Below, in pieces: positions 17,164-26,665 of a stretch of DNA of 64,000 bases. The stretch is taken from positions 3,855,001-3,919,000 of the forward strand of contig NZ_CP101417.1 of NCBI RefSeq assembly GCF_024339125.1, given 5' to 3'. Source of the DNA: Xanthomonas hortorum. Its GTDB lineage: Bacteria > Pseudomonadota > Gammaproteobacteria > Xanthomonadales > Xanthomonadaceae. Every line of letters starts with the position of its first letter. The stretch's first letter is position 1. Below the pieces are notes generated by a model. That model searched no databases. It was given only the letters and a program-made list of their open reading frames with translations, and was not told where the DNA came from. The position numbers were made by a program, and so were the translations under genes.

Positions 17164-18687
17164 TTACTCCGCCCAGGGCGGCGGTGCGGCACCGGCGACG
17201 GGCGATGCATACAAAACGAGGTCGTAGTAGTGGGCGGGAGAGTGCTGGCGTAGACGGAAGTGATAGCCATCCACCAGTTTGTCCAGTTGCCCCACGATAT
17301 CCAGTAGATCCTGGGCGTAGTGGTACACGCAAATAGCCATACGGGGGCGCTGGGTACGGATGAGGCGAGATGCGCCTTCTAGTGCCCTGGCTTCGAACCC
17401 TTCGATATCCAACTTCAGTAGCGTCAGTTTTTCCAACTCGTCGTCCAGGCGCGTAGTAGTCACGGAGATTCCGCCATCCGGCGATACATGGCTGGAAACG
17501 GTGCCGGTCTCCTCGAAGCGTAGCGTCGCCTGTTCGTTGGAGATGGCTTTTTTTATGGCCTTGAAATTGTGCGGGGGAAGGGGGAAGGCGCTGGCGATGC
17601 CCTCCAGTTTCTGGAAGTTGATGCGATCGGGTTCAAAGGCGGTGATGCTTTCGTAGCGATAGCGGGATGCTTCCAGAAACTTGTGGACGATGGGGCCCTG
17701 GAAGGCACCGCCATCGCAGAAATGTTCACGCTGACCCAGCTGGAAAGTACTGCTATCGGCGAATTCTGAAAAGTACTCGTTGATCGGCGTAGCCCAGCAG
17801 TCCAATAGGAGGCTGGAATCGTAGGTCAGGCGGAACAACAGGTTGCTGTAGAGCGTAAAAACGCTGAAATCGTCGTCCAGCCGATCCGCAAAACTCAGAA
17901 ATTCGTCCAGGCGCGTAAGCGTCCGCTGACGGTATACCTGGGCAGGCTCATATACGGCGAGAAGCCCACAGTGAGCAACGGCCAGGCAGGCATCTACCCT
18001 TTCAATGCCTGCTTGTTCGCAGAGCTTGCGTGCCAGGCCGGATTCTCCGGGGCTGTAGGAAAAATCGATGGCCAATGCCTGGGAATACTGGGCCGCCTGT
18101 TCGATGAACTGGCGCGAACTCCAGCGCGGCACCCCATGAACGGTGTCGCTGTCGCTTGGCTGGTCATCAATGGCGGCGATTACATGGCTGGAGTGCTGGA
18201 CGATCTTTGAGCCATAAATGTTGCCAATGCCCGAGCGCGGATGGAGCAGAAAGAGGGGGCGCTGCTCAAAGTGTGGGATCAGCGGATCCACGGAAGGCGC
18301 AATGCTCAGTTGCTCGATGCCCGCGCTGGCACAGAGGTCGTTTGCAAACGCCCGACCGCGCGGGCTGCAAGAGAAATCGATAGCGATCGCATCGGCGTAC
18401 TGCCCTGCCTTGGCAAGGAACTCCTGACTATTCCAGCGCGGCGCGCCGTGAATGCGGTCCAGGTGGATGCTTTGATCATCAATTGCGGCAACAACATGGC
18501 GCAGGTTGGCAACGACCCCGGGCCCATGCACCATGCCTGCATAGGACTCGGGAGCGACGAGGAATACAGGACGGTTGGCAATCGCGGGCAAGCGCGCAAT
18601 AACATCCTCGAGTGCAGGGCGCTCCTGCTCCGCAATACGGAGAATCCGCTGGCGAAGCTGCTCATTTCTTGCGTTCATGAACGTCAT
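17164..18687 (-). CDS. FkbM-family methyltransferase with duplicated N-terminal domain
   Basis: The 507-residue product ends in an FkbM-type SAM-dependent methyltransferase domain (HFCDGGAFQGPIVHKFLEAS, TAFEPDRINFQKLEG, LTLLKLDIEGFEARALEGAS). The N-terminal half contains two tandem copies of a ~104-residue Rossmann-like module, at about 39-140 and 143-245. Each has a R-P-V/L-F-L start, an H-V-V/I-A-A-I-D-D-Q motif, an H-G-x-P-R-W motif and an A-I-D-F-S motif. Last gene of the nine-gene glycan operon; its ATG overlaps the preceding stop (ATGA), although an ATG nine bases later has better ribosome-binding-site spacing. Likely an O-methyltransferase acting on the sugar; substrate unknown. IS copy 1 lies directly after its stop. 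Confidence 0.82.
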   Translation of the reverse strand: MTFMNARNEQLRQRILRIAEQERPALEDVIARLPAIANRPVFLVAPESYAGMVHGPGVVANLRHVVAAIDDQSIHLDRIHGAPRWNSQEFLAKAGQYADAIAIDFSCSPRGRAFANDLCASAGIEQLSIAPSVDPLIPHFEQRPLFLLHPRSGIGNIYGSKIVQHSSHVIAAIDDQPSDSDTVHGVPRWSSRQFIEQAAQYSQALAIDFSYSPGESGLARKLCEQAGIERVDACLAVAHCGLLAVYEPAQVYRQRTLTRLDEFLSFADRLDDDFSVFTLYSNLLFRLTYDSSLLLDCWATPINEYFSEFADSSTFQLGQREHFCDGGAFQGPIVHKFLEASRYRYESITAFEPDRINFQKLEGIASAFPLPPHNFKAIKKAISNEQATLRFEETGTVSSHVSPDGGISVTTTRLDDELEKLTLLKLDIEGFEARALEGASRLIRTQRPRMAICVYHYAQDLLDIVGQLDKLVDGYHFRLRQHSPAHYYDLVLYASPVAGAAPPPWAE

Positions 18688-19307
18688 CTCTCGTAGGTAT
18701 GAATGGGGGTGTCGTAGCGGGCGTCGAAATAGGTCTTGGCAGGCACGTCCTCGCGGTAGGCGCGCGGCCAACCCAGTTCGCAGCTTCGTCCCACCTTGAC
18801 GCCCCAACTCACGATGGCGCCGGTGCGCAGGATGCTATTGCCGCCGATCTCGACGCCCGCGCCGATTTGCACACCATTCTCTATCCAGCATGACGATTTG
18901 ACGCGGCATGCCGGTCCCAGGTGCGCGCCGGCATGGATGACGGTGTTGTAGTCGATCCTGCACCCGTGCCCGACGACAGCATTGGCACCCACGAATGCGT
19001 TGAGCCCGATGACCGTGTCAGAGGCGATGGCTGCGCTGGAGTGGATGAAGGGCTCCAGCTTGAAGCCACGTTCCATCGCTGCCTGCATCAGTTCTAGGCG
19101 CTTGAAGTTGCCGAAGCGTTCGTCGATCGCCACGAACATGGCCCCATCGGTCGGATTCAGTCCATCCAGCACGCCCAGATCGAATTCGTGTTCCGCGTCT
19201 TGTGGCACATCGATCCTGATGACCGCCTCGTCCTGACGCGCCTGCTTCCAGGCGTGAAAGGCCAGGTCGAGGTATGCGCTGCCGCCGATGATCCACCTAG
19301 ATTTCAT
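18684..19307 (-). CDS. PglD/NeuD-like hexapeptide-repeat acyltransferase (second copy in operon)
   Basis: The 207-residue product has a short N-terminal nucleotide-sugar-binding-like region starting WIIGGSAYLD and a left-handed beta-helix of hexapeptide repeats (about residues 90-190: IASDTVIGLNAFVGANAVVG, GAHLGPACRV, VQIGAGVEIGGNSILRTGAI). The family transfers acetyl or longer acyl groups from CoA or ACP to amino sugars. Its start overlaps the Rieske oxygenase stop by 11 bases. It differs clearly from the other acyltransferase in the operon (20446-21096), so the two probably act on different positions or with different acyl donors. Confidence 0.8.
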   Translation of the reverse strand: MKSRWIIGGSAYLDLAFHAWKQARQDEAVIRIDVPQDAEHEFDLGVLDGLNPTDGAMFVAIDERFGNFKRLELMQAAMERGFKLEPFIHSSAAIASDTVIGLNAFVGANAVVGHGCRIDYNTVIHAGAHLGPACRVKSSCWIENGVQIGAGVEIGGNSILRTGAIVSWGVKVGRSCELGWPRAYREDVPAKTYFDARYDTPIHTYER

Positions 19308-20442
19308 GTTCGGTCTCCATCAGCAGCGTGTACCAGCGTTCGACCAGGCGATTCATGGATTCGTAGGCACCCTGGGTGGGTAGCGGAGCATCCGTGTGTA
19401 ATGCCGCCTGCACCCGCTCCATGATGTCCACGTCTTCGCCCACCACCACCTTGCTGCCGTGCATCTGTGCCAGTAGCACTTGGCTGGAAGAACCGTAAGG
19501 CTGTTTCCTGCGTGCGCTAAACCAATAGATTTCCAAATCGGTCGTGTCCGGCGCAACGGGGACATGGTGTTCCAGGGTAAAAGAATAGCCGCCATTGGAA
19601 CTGGCGATATGCATGTTCGGGAAAGCCAACCAGTTGAAGTAGGCATCCTGCTTGCCCCAGCGTTCCACTTTATCGTGCCAGCCGAAGTGCTTAAGGTTGG
19701 GTATGGGTGCGTCCGGGCCGCCGAAACTGAAGCGGCGCATCTCGCGCCTCAAGGCAGCGGGCGAGCTGTCTTGCAAAGCTTCCATGGACTCCTTGGCTTG
19801 TTCTTCGTTTACCGCAGCAAAGAAGCTGACACTCTTGGCCAGAGTCTTAGGGTGGACGAAGCGCGGGTGATTGGCATCCCGGAGATTTTCGTAAGCGAGT
19901 TTCCAGTTGTACCGGCCACGCCATGTGGTCACCATGACCTCGGTGTCGTAGGCGTTGGAACTACTTTCCAGCAAGGCGATGAAGTCTGCCGAAAACTGCT
20001 CCTCGATGGGCATCGGGTTGGGGTCGAGGTTGACGAACAGCAGGTTGCCGATGGCGCGCAGTGAGAATTCGCGCAGCTTCAGGTTGTCCCTTTCACTAGT
20101 GTCCAGGCGATAGATCGCATCGCAGTCCGGGATGTTCTTTACCCGGCCTTGTTCGTCGTAACTCCAGGCGTGGTAGGGGCACACCAAAGGCCGGCAACCG
20201 ATAGCACCGGTTTGAATCAGTGCACTGCGGTGAAGGCAGACGTTCTCGAACGCACGGATTTGGCCGTGGAAGTTCTGGATCACCAGGGGAATGCCTGCGA
20301 TCTTGCGGGTGATGAAGCAGTTGTTTTCCCGCAGCAGTGTCTTGAGCCCTGCAAACAACCAAACCCGACGGAAGATCTTGCGCTGCTCGCGCTCAAAGAT
20401 TTCCTGCGACAGGTAATATTTGGGGTGCATCCGGGAACGCAT
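19297..20442 (-). CDS. Rieske non-heme iron oxygenase, alpha-subunit-like
   Basis: The 381-residue product has an N-terminal Rieske [2Fe-2S] domain with the paired ligands C-x-H (VCLHRSAL) and C-x2-H (VCPYHAWSYD) at about residues 68-92. Its catalytic domain has the mononuclear-iron motif in YENLRDANHPRFVH, supplying the bridging Asp and two His. Such enzymes hydroxylate, demethylate or desaturate substrates using electrons from a reductase, which is not encoded nearby. It sits mid-operon between two acyltransferase genes (three-base gap upstream, 11-base overlap downstream), so a role in modifying the glycan or its acyl group is likely but inferred. I do not know this enzyme from described flagellin glycan pathways. 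Confidence 0.88.
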   Translation of the reverse strand: MRSRMHPKYYLSQEIFEREQRKIFRRVWLFAGLKTLLRENNCFITRKIAGIPLVIQNFHGQIRAFENVCLHRSALIQTGAIGCRPLVCPYHAWSYDEQGRVKNIPDCDAIYRLDTSERDNLKLREFSLRAIGNLLFVNLDPNPMPIEEQFSADFIALLESSSNAYDTEVMVTTWRGRYNWKLAYENLRDANHPRFVHPKTLAKSVSFFAAVNEEQAKESMEALQDSSPAALRREMRRFSFGGPDAPIPNLKHFGWHDKVERWGKQDAYFNWLAFPNMHIASSNGGYSFTLEHHVPVAPDTTDLEIYWFSARRKQPYGSSSQVLLAQMHGSKVVVGEDVDIMERVQAALHTDAPLPTQGAYESMNRLVERWYTLLMETEHEI

Positions 20443-20445
20443 CGA

Positions 20446-21096
20446 TCAGTCTGCTGGGTTGTTTTTGTGGAAAACAATTTTGGCCGGATTGCCGAACACA
20501 GTGGCGCCGGCCGGTACGTCCTTCATGACCACCGCACCGGCTCCGATGACCGCGCCGTCACCGACCTTGATGCCTGGCATCAGGGTAGCGCGTGGGTGCA
20601 CGGTGACGAAGTCGCCGATCTGCACGCCACCGCCCATGAACGTCATTGCGCCAACGTGCACGTAGTCACCGATGCGTACATCGTGCCCGAGCATGCTTTG
20701 GGCATGGATGGTGACAAAGTCGCCCATGCGCACGTCCGGCCCGGAATGGACCAGCAAACCAAAGAAGCAGCCCTGGCCGAAATGCACCCGCCTGCCCAGG
20801 CGGACGTCGGTGCAGATTGGAATGAACCGCCCGCCCTTTTCGAGGATCGGCAGAGCATAGCGGTGGCGGTCGTAGGGATTTCCCATCGCACAGACGAATA
20901 CATCGTCAGGCTGGGGCAGATAGCTCATCGGATCGCCGATGATCGGTGTATCGACCCCGTAGCGATCTAGGATATCGGCGCGGCTGTCCAGGAACCCGCC
21001 GATCAGCCAGTCCTTGCCATGCCCGGCATCGTTACGCATTTGCTCCAGGACTTCGCGGCCCCAGCCGCCGGCGCCGATAATGAGTGCGCGTTCCAT
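20446..21096 (-). CDS. PglD/NeuD-like sugar O/N-acyltransferase (first copy in operon)
   Basis: The 216-residue product begins with a Rossmann-like sugar-binding domain (ALIIGAGGWGREVLEQM, VFVCAMGNPYDRHRY) and continues with a left-handed beta-helix (LGRRVHFGQGCFFGLLVHSG, VTIHAQSMLGHDVRIGDYVH) ending with the typical GNPAKIVFHK tail. The family N-acylates UDP- or dTDP-4-amino-sugars, which fits the VioA-type aminotransferase at the operon head. Its start overlaps the preceding SDR stop (TGATG). The acyl donor could be the ACP-bound product of the KAS III/SDR genes; this is inference. Confidence 0.85.
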   Translation of the reverse strand: MERALIIGAGGWGREVLEQMRNDAGHGKDWLIGGFLDSRADILDRYGVDTPIIGDPMSYLPQPDDVFVCAMGNPYDRHRYALPILEKGGRFIPICTDVRLGRRVHFGQGCFFGLLVHSGPDVRMGDFVTIHAQSMLGHDVRIGDYVHVGAMTFMGGGVQIGDFVTVHPRATLMPGIKVGDGAVIGAGAVVMKDVPAGATVFGNPAKIVFHKNNPAD

Positions 21097-21848
21097 CAGA
21101 GCACCGCCCCGCCGTCCATGACCAGGCTGGTGCCGGTGACCCAGCGGCTGGCGTCGGACAGCAGGTAGACCGCAGCGTTGGCGACATCTTGCGGTGTGCC
21201 TAGACCCAGTGGATGGCGCGCGCGTTGTTGGTTCAGCAGTTCATTGAGCCCGTTGTCCTCGCCCCAAAGGCGCGGAGTGGGCACGGCCGATGGCGAAATC
21301 CCGTTGACTCTCACGCGGTGCTTCGCCTGTTCCAAAGCTAAGCACCGGATAATGCCCAGCAGGGCGGACTTCATTGCCGAGTACGGCCCCACGCCGCGTG
21401 TACCAATATGCGCGGAGGTGGACAGCATGAACACGATAGAGCCTTGCGGGTTAATGGCATTGGCTTGCAGCAGACGCTGCGTCAGCATGACCGGTGCCAG
21501 GAAATGAACCTGGTACATGCGCGTCATCAGTTCTTCCTTCAGTTGGCGGATCGGCGACAGCATCTGCCCGCCGAAGCAGTGCACGACGCCGTCGATGCGC
21601 TGGCTGGCTTGCACCAGGCGCTCCCGGTCCTGCGAAACAGTCAGGTCGGCCTGCACCTGCACATGCCCGTCGCCGGCCAGTTGCGCATGGGTTTGCTGGA
21701 GACGCTCGGGATCGCGACCGCTGATGACCAAGCGTGCGCCACGCCGTGCGCAGGTCAGCGCGATTTCCTGGCCAAGGCCGGACGATGCGCCGGTGACCAG
21801 GATGGTCTTGCCAGTTAGGGAAAAGGCTTTGCGAGTCGGATTGCTCAT
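21096..21848 (-). CDS. Short-chain dehydrogenase/reductase (FabG-like), SDR 1
   Basis: The 250-residue classical SDR has the NADP-binding motif TGASSGLGQE at about residues 19-28 and the catalytic Tyr-x3-Lys as YSAMK preceded by the conserved Ser in MLSTSAHIG. The C-terminal SDR end LLSDASRWVTGTSLVMDGG is intact. Its nearest relative in the window is SDR 2 upstream, with which it overlaps by four bases; the two probably arose by tandem duplication. In an ACP/KAS III context one of them likely reduces a 3-oxoacyl-ACP to the 3-hydroxy form. Confidence 0.85.
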   Translation of the reverse strand: MSNPTRKAFSLTGKTILVTGASSGLGQEIALTCARRGARLVISGRDPERLQQTHAQLAGDGHVQVQADLTVSQDRERLVQASQRIDGVVHCFGGQMLSPIRQLKEELMTRMYQVHFLAPVMLTQRLLQANAINPQGSIVFMLSTSAHIGTRGVGPYSAMKSALLGIIRCLALEQAKHRVRVNGISPSAVPTPRLWGEDNGLNELLNQQRARHPLGLGTPQDVANAAVYLLSDASRWVTGTSLVMDGGAVL

Positions 21849-22618
21849 GCGTAGATGTCCATCGGCACGGTCAGGCCACCATCTACGACGAAGTAGTTGC
21901 GGGTGACCCAGCGACTTGCGTCGGACAGATAAAACACCGCCGCATAAGCCACGTCTTCCGGTTCGCCCAGTCCCAGCGGGGTCAGTTTGGCGTGCTCATC
22001 GATGTTGCCGCCGCTCTTGTTGAGGCCTTCAAGCATTGGCGTGCGCACGTAGCCGGGCACGATGCAGTTGGCGCGGATACCGTGCTTGGCCACTTCCAGT
22101 GCCAGAGTGCGCATTGCGCCGAGCAGGGCTGACTTGCTGGCGGAGTAGGCGGCAGTGGCCACAGGACCGATGTGCGAGCCCACCGCCGAGATGAATAGGA
22201 TCGAGCCGTTGGCGTTGATGCGCTTTTTCGCCAGCAGACCGCGCGTCAGTAGCAGCGGTGCATAGACATTACTGGCGAAGGTTTCGTCCAGTTGCGCGCG
22301 GTTGATCATCCGGAATGGTGCTAGCCGGGCGATGCCGGCCGCGTGTGCGACGCCATCCAGGGCACCGACCAAAGCCACCAGATGGTCGATGTCTTCCTGC
22401 TTGTCCAGATTGGCGATTACCTGCTCATGCCCGGTGCCTTCAAGTGTGGCGAAGGTCTCGGCCAGGCGGCCTTCGTCGCGGCCGCTGATGACCAGTTGTG
22501 CGCCGATCTGCGCGCAGCTCAACGCGATCTGTCGTCCGATGCCTGACGACGCGCCGGTGACCAGGATACGTTTGCCCTGCAACGAGAACGGGTCGTTCGG
22601 ATCGATGCCTGCACTCAC
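21845..22618 (-). CDS. Short-chain dehydrogenase/reductase (FabG-like), SDR 2
   Basis: The 257-residue product shows TGASSGIGRQ at about residues 20-29, the catalytic motif YSASK with the partner Ser in LFISAVGSHIG, and the end YLSDASRWVTRNYFVVDGG. Closely similar to SDR 1 throughout. It overlaps the KAS III gene by four bases. A keto-reduction on an ACP-bound short acyl chain is the most economical role; oxidation or epimerisation of the sugar is the alternative. Confidence 0.85.
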   Translation of the reverse strand: MSAGIDPNDPFSLQGKRILVTGASSGIGRQIALSCAQIGAQLVISGRDEGRLAETFATLEGTGHEQVIANLDKQEDIDHLVALVGALDGVAHAAGIARLAPFRMINRAQLDETFASNVYAPLLLTRGLLAKKRINANGSILFISAVGSHIGPVATAAYSASKSALLGAMRTLALEVAKHGIRANCIVPGYVRTPMLEGLNKSGGNIDEHAKLTPLGLGEPEDVAYAAVFYLSDASRWVTRNYFVVDGGLTVPMDIYA

Positions 22619-23655
22619 GACTCGATCAACTCCGGAAACACCGCGCCTTCGATATCAATCAGGCAGGTACCCCACGACAAGCCGATCCCGAAGCCTGAAA
22701 GCAGCACACGCTTGGGGCCAGATTCCAGTTCTTTGTTGATCCTTGCGGTCATGGTGAGGGGCAACGATGCGCCGCTCGTGTTGCCGAAGTCGCGCAGGGT
22801 GGATGGCACCTTTTCGACCGGAAGGCCGAGCTTCTTGCGAATGGTCTCGTTGATCATCTTGTTGGCTTGATGAAAGACGAAGTAGTCGATGTCGTCTTTG
22901 CTGACGCCGGCATACGCGATCAATTTTTCAACTGCAGGCGGCACCCGCTGAGTCGAAAAGCTGAGCACGGCGGTGCCATCGAGCTGCAGATCGGTAGCCT
23001 GGTGCCAGCGATCCTTCTCGTTTTCACGATAAGGCAGCAGGTGCTGAATGGCGACAGGCTCGCGTTGACCACCCACCGGCAAGATGATGGCTTTATAGCC
23101 GCTCCCATCGCTGTTGAGGTCGAAATACATCGGTGCTGCGTTCTGGTCGAACTCTAGCGCCGTGGCGGTGCCAGAGTCGGAGAAGATCGGGTCTTCCAGA
23201 TTGGCACTGCGGTCACCCACTAGCAGCAGGCCTTTCTTGACGCCGCCGGCGGCGATCATCGAGCCGAGCAGGTTGATGCCGAACGGGTAGGCCGAGCAGC
23301 CCAGATTGACGTCGAAAGCCACCGTGGCATGCGACAGGCCCAGCCGGTCTTGCAGGATGATGGCAGTGGCCGGGATCGGGTAATCCGGCGATTGGGTCAC
23401 CACGATCAGTGCATCGATCTCCTCACGCTTCCACTGCAGCGTTTCCAGCAGCACCTGCGTCGCATCGAAGGCTAGGTCCGAAAAGCACTGCCAGGGCTGG
23501 GCCATGCGGCGCGTCTCGATACCGATGTTGCGCACCAGGCGCTCGCGCTCGGAACGGATCTGCGGCCGGCAGTCGGTGAGGTTGGACACGACCCGCTTCG
23601 GCACGCAAGTCGCCATGCCGGCAAAGCGAACGTTGTGCAGCGTGGAGGTCGGCAT
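22615..23655 (-). CDS. 3-oxoacyl-ACP synthase III-like protein (KAS III)
   Basis: KAS III enzymes condense acetyl-CoA with malonyl-ACP to acetoacetyl-ACP. The 346-residue product has the thiolase-fold triad: Cys in VNLGCSAYPFGINL, His in FVFHQANKMINE and Asn in LRDFGNTSGASLPL. The ATG at 23655 (MPTSTLHNVRF) is chosen over an earlier in-frame start because the latter would overlap the acyl carrier protein gene; GAGG precedes the chosen ATG. With the adjacent ACP and two reductases it could build a 3-hydroxybutyryl group, which matches the acyl group known on P. syringae modified viosamine. Confidence 0.88.
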   Translation of the reverse strand: MPTSTLHNVRFAGMATCVPKRVVSNLTDCRPQIRSERERLVRNIGIETRRMAQPWQCFSDLAFDATQVLLETLQWKREEIDALIVVTQSPDYPIPATAIILQDRLGLSHATVAFDVNLGCSAYPFGINLLGSMIAAGGVKKGLLLVGDRSANLEDPIFSDSGTATALEFDQNAAPMYFDLNSDGSGYKAIILPVGGQREPVAIQHLLPYRENEKDRWHQATDLQLDGTAVLSFSTQRVPPAVEKLIAYAGVSKDDIDYFVFHQANKMINETIRKKLGLPVEKVPSTLRDFGNTSGASLPLTMTARINKELESGPKRVLLSGFGIGLSWGTCLIDIEGAVFPELIES

Positions 23656-23660
23656 GGTGC

Positions 23661-23885
23661 TTACGCCTCGGTCAGTTTGTAGAGATCGCCGACAGTGATG
23701 GCCGTGGTCAGGTCTTCGCCGGTGATGGTCTTGCCGTATTCCATATCGAACATCACGATCACGCCCAGCGCGGCCAGCGAATCCCATTCCGGCAATTCCA
23801 GCAGCACGGTGTCCAGCGTGACCTCCACCGGTTCCTGGAAGTCGGTGGCGGAGATGAAGTTCTCGATAAACGTTGCCTGAGTCAT
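23661..23885 (-). CDS. Dedicated acyl carrier protein
   Basis: The 74-residue acidic protein has the phosphopantetheine attachment motif as EWDSLAALGVI, with Ser at about residue 36 replacing the usual DSL context by WDSL, common in specialised ACPs. It lies directly upstream of the KAS III gene and would carry the acyl chain for glycan decoration rather than for bulk fatty acid synthesis. A 64-base gap separates it from the aminotransferase gene, the only sizeable gap in the operon. Confidence 0.85.
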   Translation of the reverse strand: MTQATFIENFISATDFQEPVEVTLDTVLLELPEWDSLAALGVIVMFDMEYGKTITGEDLTTAITVGDLYKLTEA

Positions 23886-23949
23886 GCGATCTCGCCTGGT
23901 TGCCTGTTGAAGAAATGGGAGTCTGAAATGCAGGTGCAGCGTGTTGCGG

Positions 23950-25059
23950 TCATGTTGCCTGTTGGCCGGCGATCAGATCGGCAATGGTATCGACCTGGTC
24001 GCGGGTCAAGCCAGGAAAGATCGGCAGGCACAACACCTGCGCCGCCACCGAGCGCGCCACCGGCAGCCATGCCGGTGCCGACGAGGGCAGGGCGCGATAC
24101 ATCGGGAAATCGCTGATCAACGGATAGAAGTAACGCCGTACCAGGATGCCGTGCTCGCGCATCAATTGGTAGAGCGCATCGCGCGCCAGCGGGTAGTCGT
24201 CCTGCACCAGAATCGGAAAGTACGCGTAGTTGGCAGTGGCGTGATCGGGCCGCGCAACGCAGCGGATGCCGCGAATATCGCTCAATCGCTGCCGATACTG
24301 CGCGTCGATGTCGCTGCGCTGCGCGATGGCGTGATCGATGTGCTTGAGTTGCAACAAGCCGAACGCCGCGCTGATCTCATTCATCTTGCCGTTGATGCCC
24401 GGCGCGACCACCGTGGTTTCGTCGACGAAGCCGAAGTTCTTCAGATGCCCGATACGTTGATAGGTTTTTTCGTCCGGGCAGATAATCGCGCCGCCTTCGA
24501 AGGTGTTGAACACCTTGGTGGCATGAAAGCTCAACACGCTCAGGTCGCCATGGCGCAGGATCGAGCCACCGCCATCGCGCACACCGAAGGCATGCGCCGC
24601 GTCGTAGATCACCTTGAGGTTGTAGATATCGGCGATGCGCGTGATGGCGGCGGTGTCGCAGGTCGTGCCGTAACAATGCACGGGCATGATGGCGGTGGTC
24701 TGCGGCGTGATGGCCGCTTCGATCTTGGACGGATCCATGTTGAGCGTCACCGGGTCGATGTCCACAAACACCGGGGTGATGCTTTTCCACAGCAGCGAGT
24801 GCGCGGTGGCCACGAACGAGTAGGGCGTGGTGATCACTTCACCGGTGATGCGCAGCGCCTGCAACGCGGTGATCAGCGCAGTGGTGCCGTTGGTCAGCAA
24901 GGCAAGATGCGGCACGCCCAGGTACTCGCACAGTGCGCGCTCGAGTGCCCGATGCATTTCGCCACCGTTGCTGAGGATGCGGCTGGTCCAGATCTGCTCC
25001 AGATAGGGCAGAAATTCTTCCAGCGGCGGCAGCAGCGGACTGGTGACGGGTATGGTCAT
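23950..25059 (-). CDS. vioA: VioA-type PLP-dependent sugar aminotransferase
   Basis: VioA converts dTDP-4-keto-6-deoxyglucose to dTDP-viosamine (4-amino-4,6-dideoxyglucose). The 369-residue product is a DegT/DnrJ/EryC1-family protein: TNGTTALITALQALRITGEV and TTPYSFVATAHSLLW near the N-terminus are characteristic of VioA, YDAAHAFGV provides the PLP-ring Asp/His, and SFHATKVFNTFEGG contains the PLP Lys. I chose the ATG at 25059 (MTIPVTSP); a GTG 27 bases upstream is possible. First gene of the operon, behind a sigma54 promoter. The exact sugar product (4-amino rather than 3-amino) is from family resemblance. Confidence 0.85.
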   Translation of the reverse strand: MTIPVTSPLLPPLEEFLPYLEQIWTSRILSNGGEMHRALERALCEYLGVPHLALLTNGTTALITALQALRITGEVITTPYSFVATAHSLLWKSITPVFVDIDPVTLNMDPSKIEAAITPQTTAIMPVHCYGTTCDTAAITRIADIYNLKVIYDAAHAFGVRDGGGSILRHGDLSVLSFHATKVFNTFEGGAIICPDEKTYQRIGHLKNFGFVDETTVVAPGINGKMNEISAAFGLLQLKHIDHAIAQRSDIDAQYRQRLSDIRGIRCVARPDHATANYAYFPILVQDDYPLARDALYQLMREHGILVRRYFYPLISDFPMYRALPSSAPAWLPVARSVAAQVLCLPIFPGLTRDQVDTIADLIAGQQAT

Positions 25060-25099
25060 CAAACACTCGGCAAGTGGAGTCGGCACGTCGATGTCGATT

Positions 25100-25126
25100 C
25101 CGTTCGCAGCCGATGACTGCGAACGG
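25100..25126 (-). promoter_or_regulatory. Perfect stem-loop in the leader of the glycan operon mRNA
   Basis: Ten-base perfect inverted repeat CCGTTCGCAG/CTGCGAACGG with a seven-base loop. It begins a few bases after the start site predicted from the sigma54 promoter at 25142-25156, so it would be a 5'-terminal hairpin of the transcript. No T tract follows, which argues against a fleQ terminator. Confidence 0.55.
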
Positions 25127-25141
25127 AGTGATCCTGCTGAA

Positions 25142-25156
25142 GCAAGCGCTGTGCCA
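25142..25156 (-). promoter_or_regulatory. Sigma54 promoter of the vioA glycan operon
   Basis: Minus-strand TGGCACAGCGCTTGC matches the RpoN consensus at every key position (GG and GC ten bases apart). It lies between the fleQ stop and vioA and places the glycan operon under the same control as the flagellar operons. Confidence 0.82.
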
Positions 25157-25180
25157 GCAGACGTGGCCGGCGCGCTGGTC

Positions 25181-26657
<1,477 letters not shown>

Positions 26658-26665
<8 letters not shown>

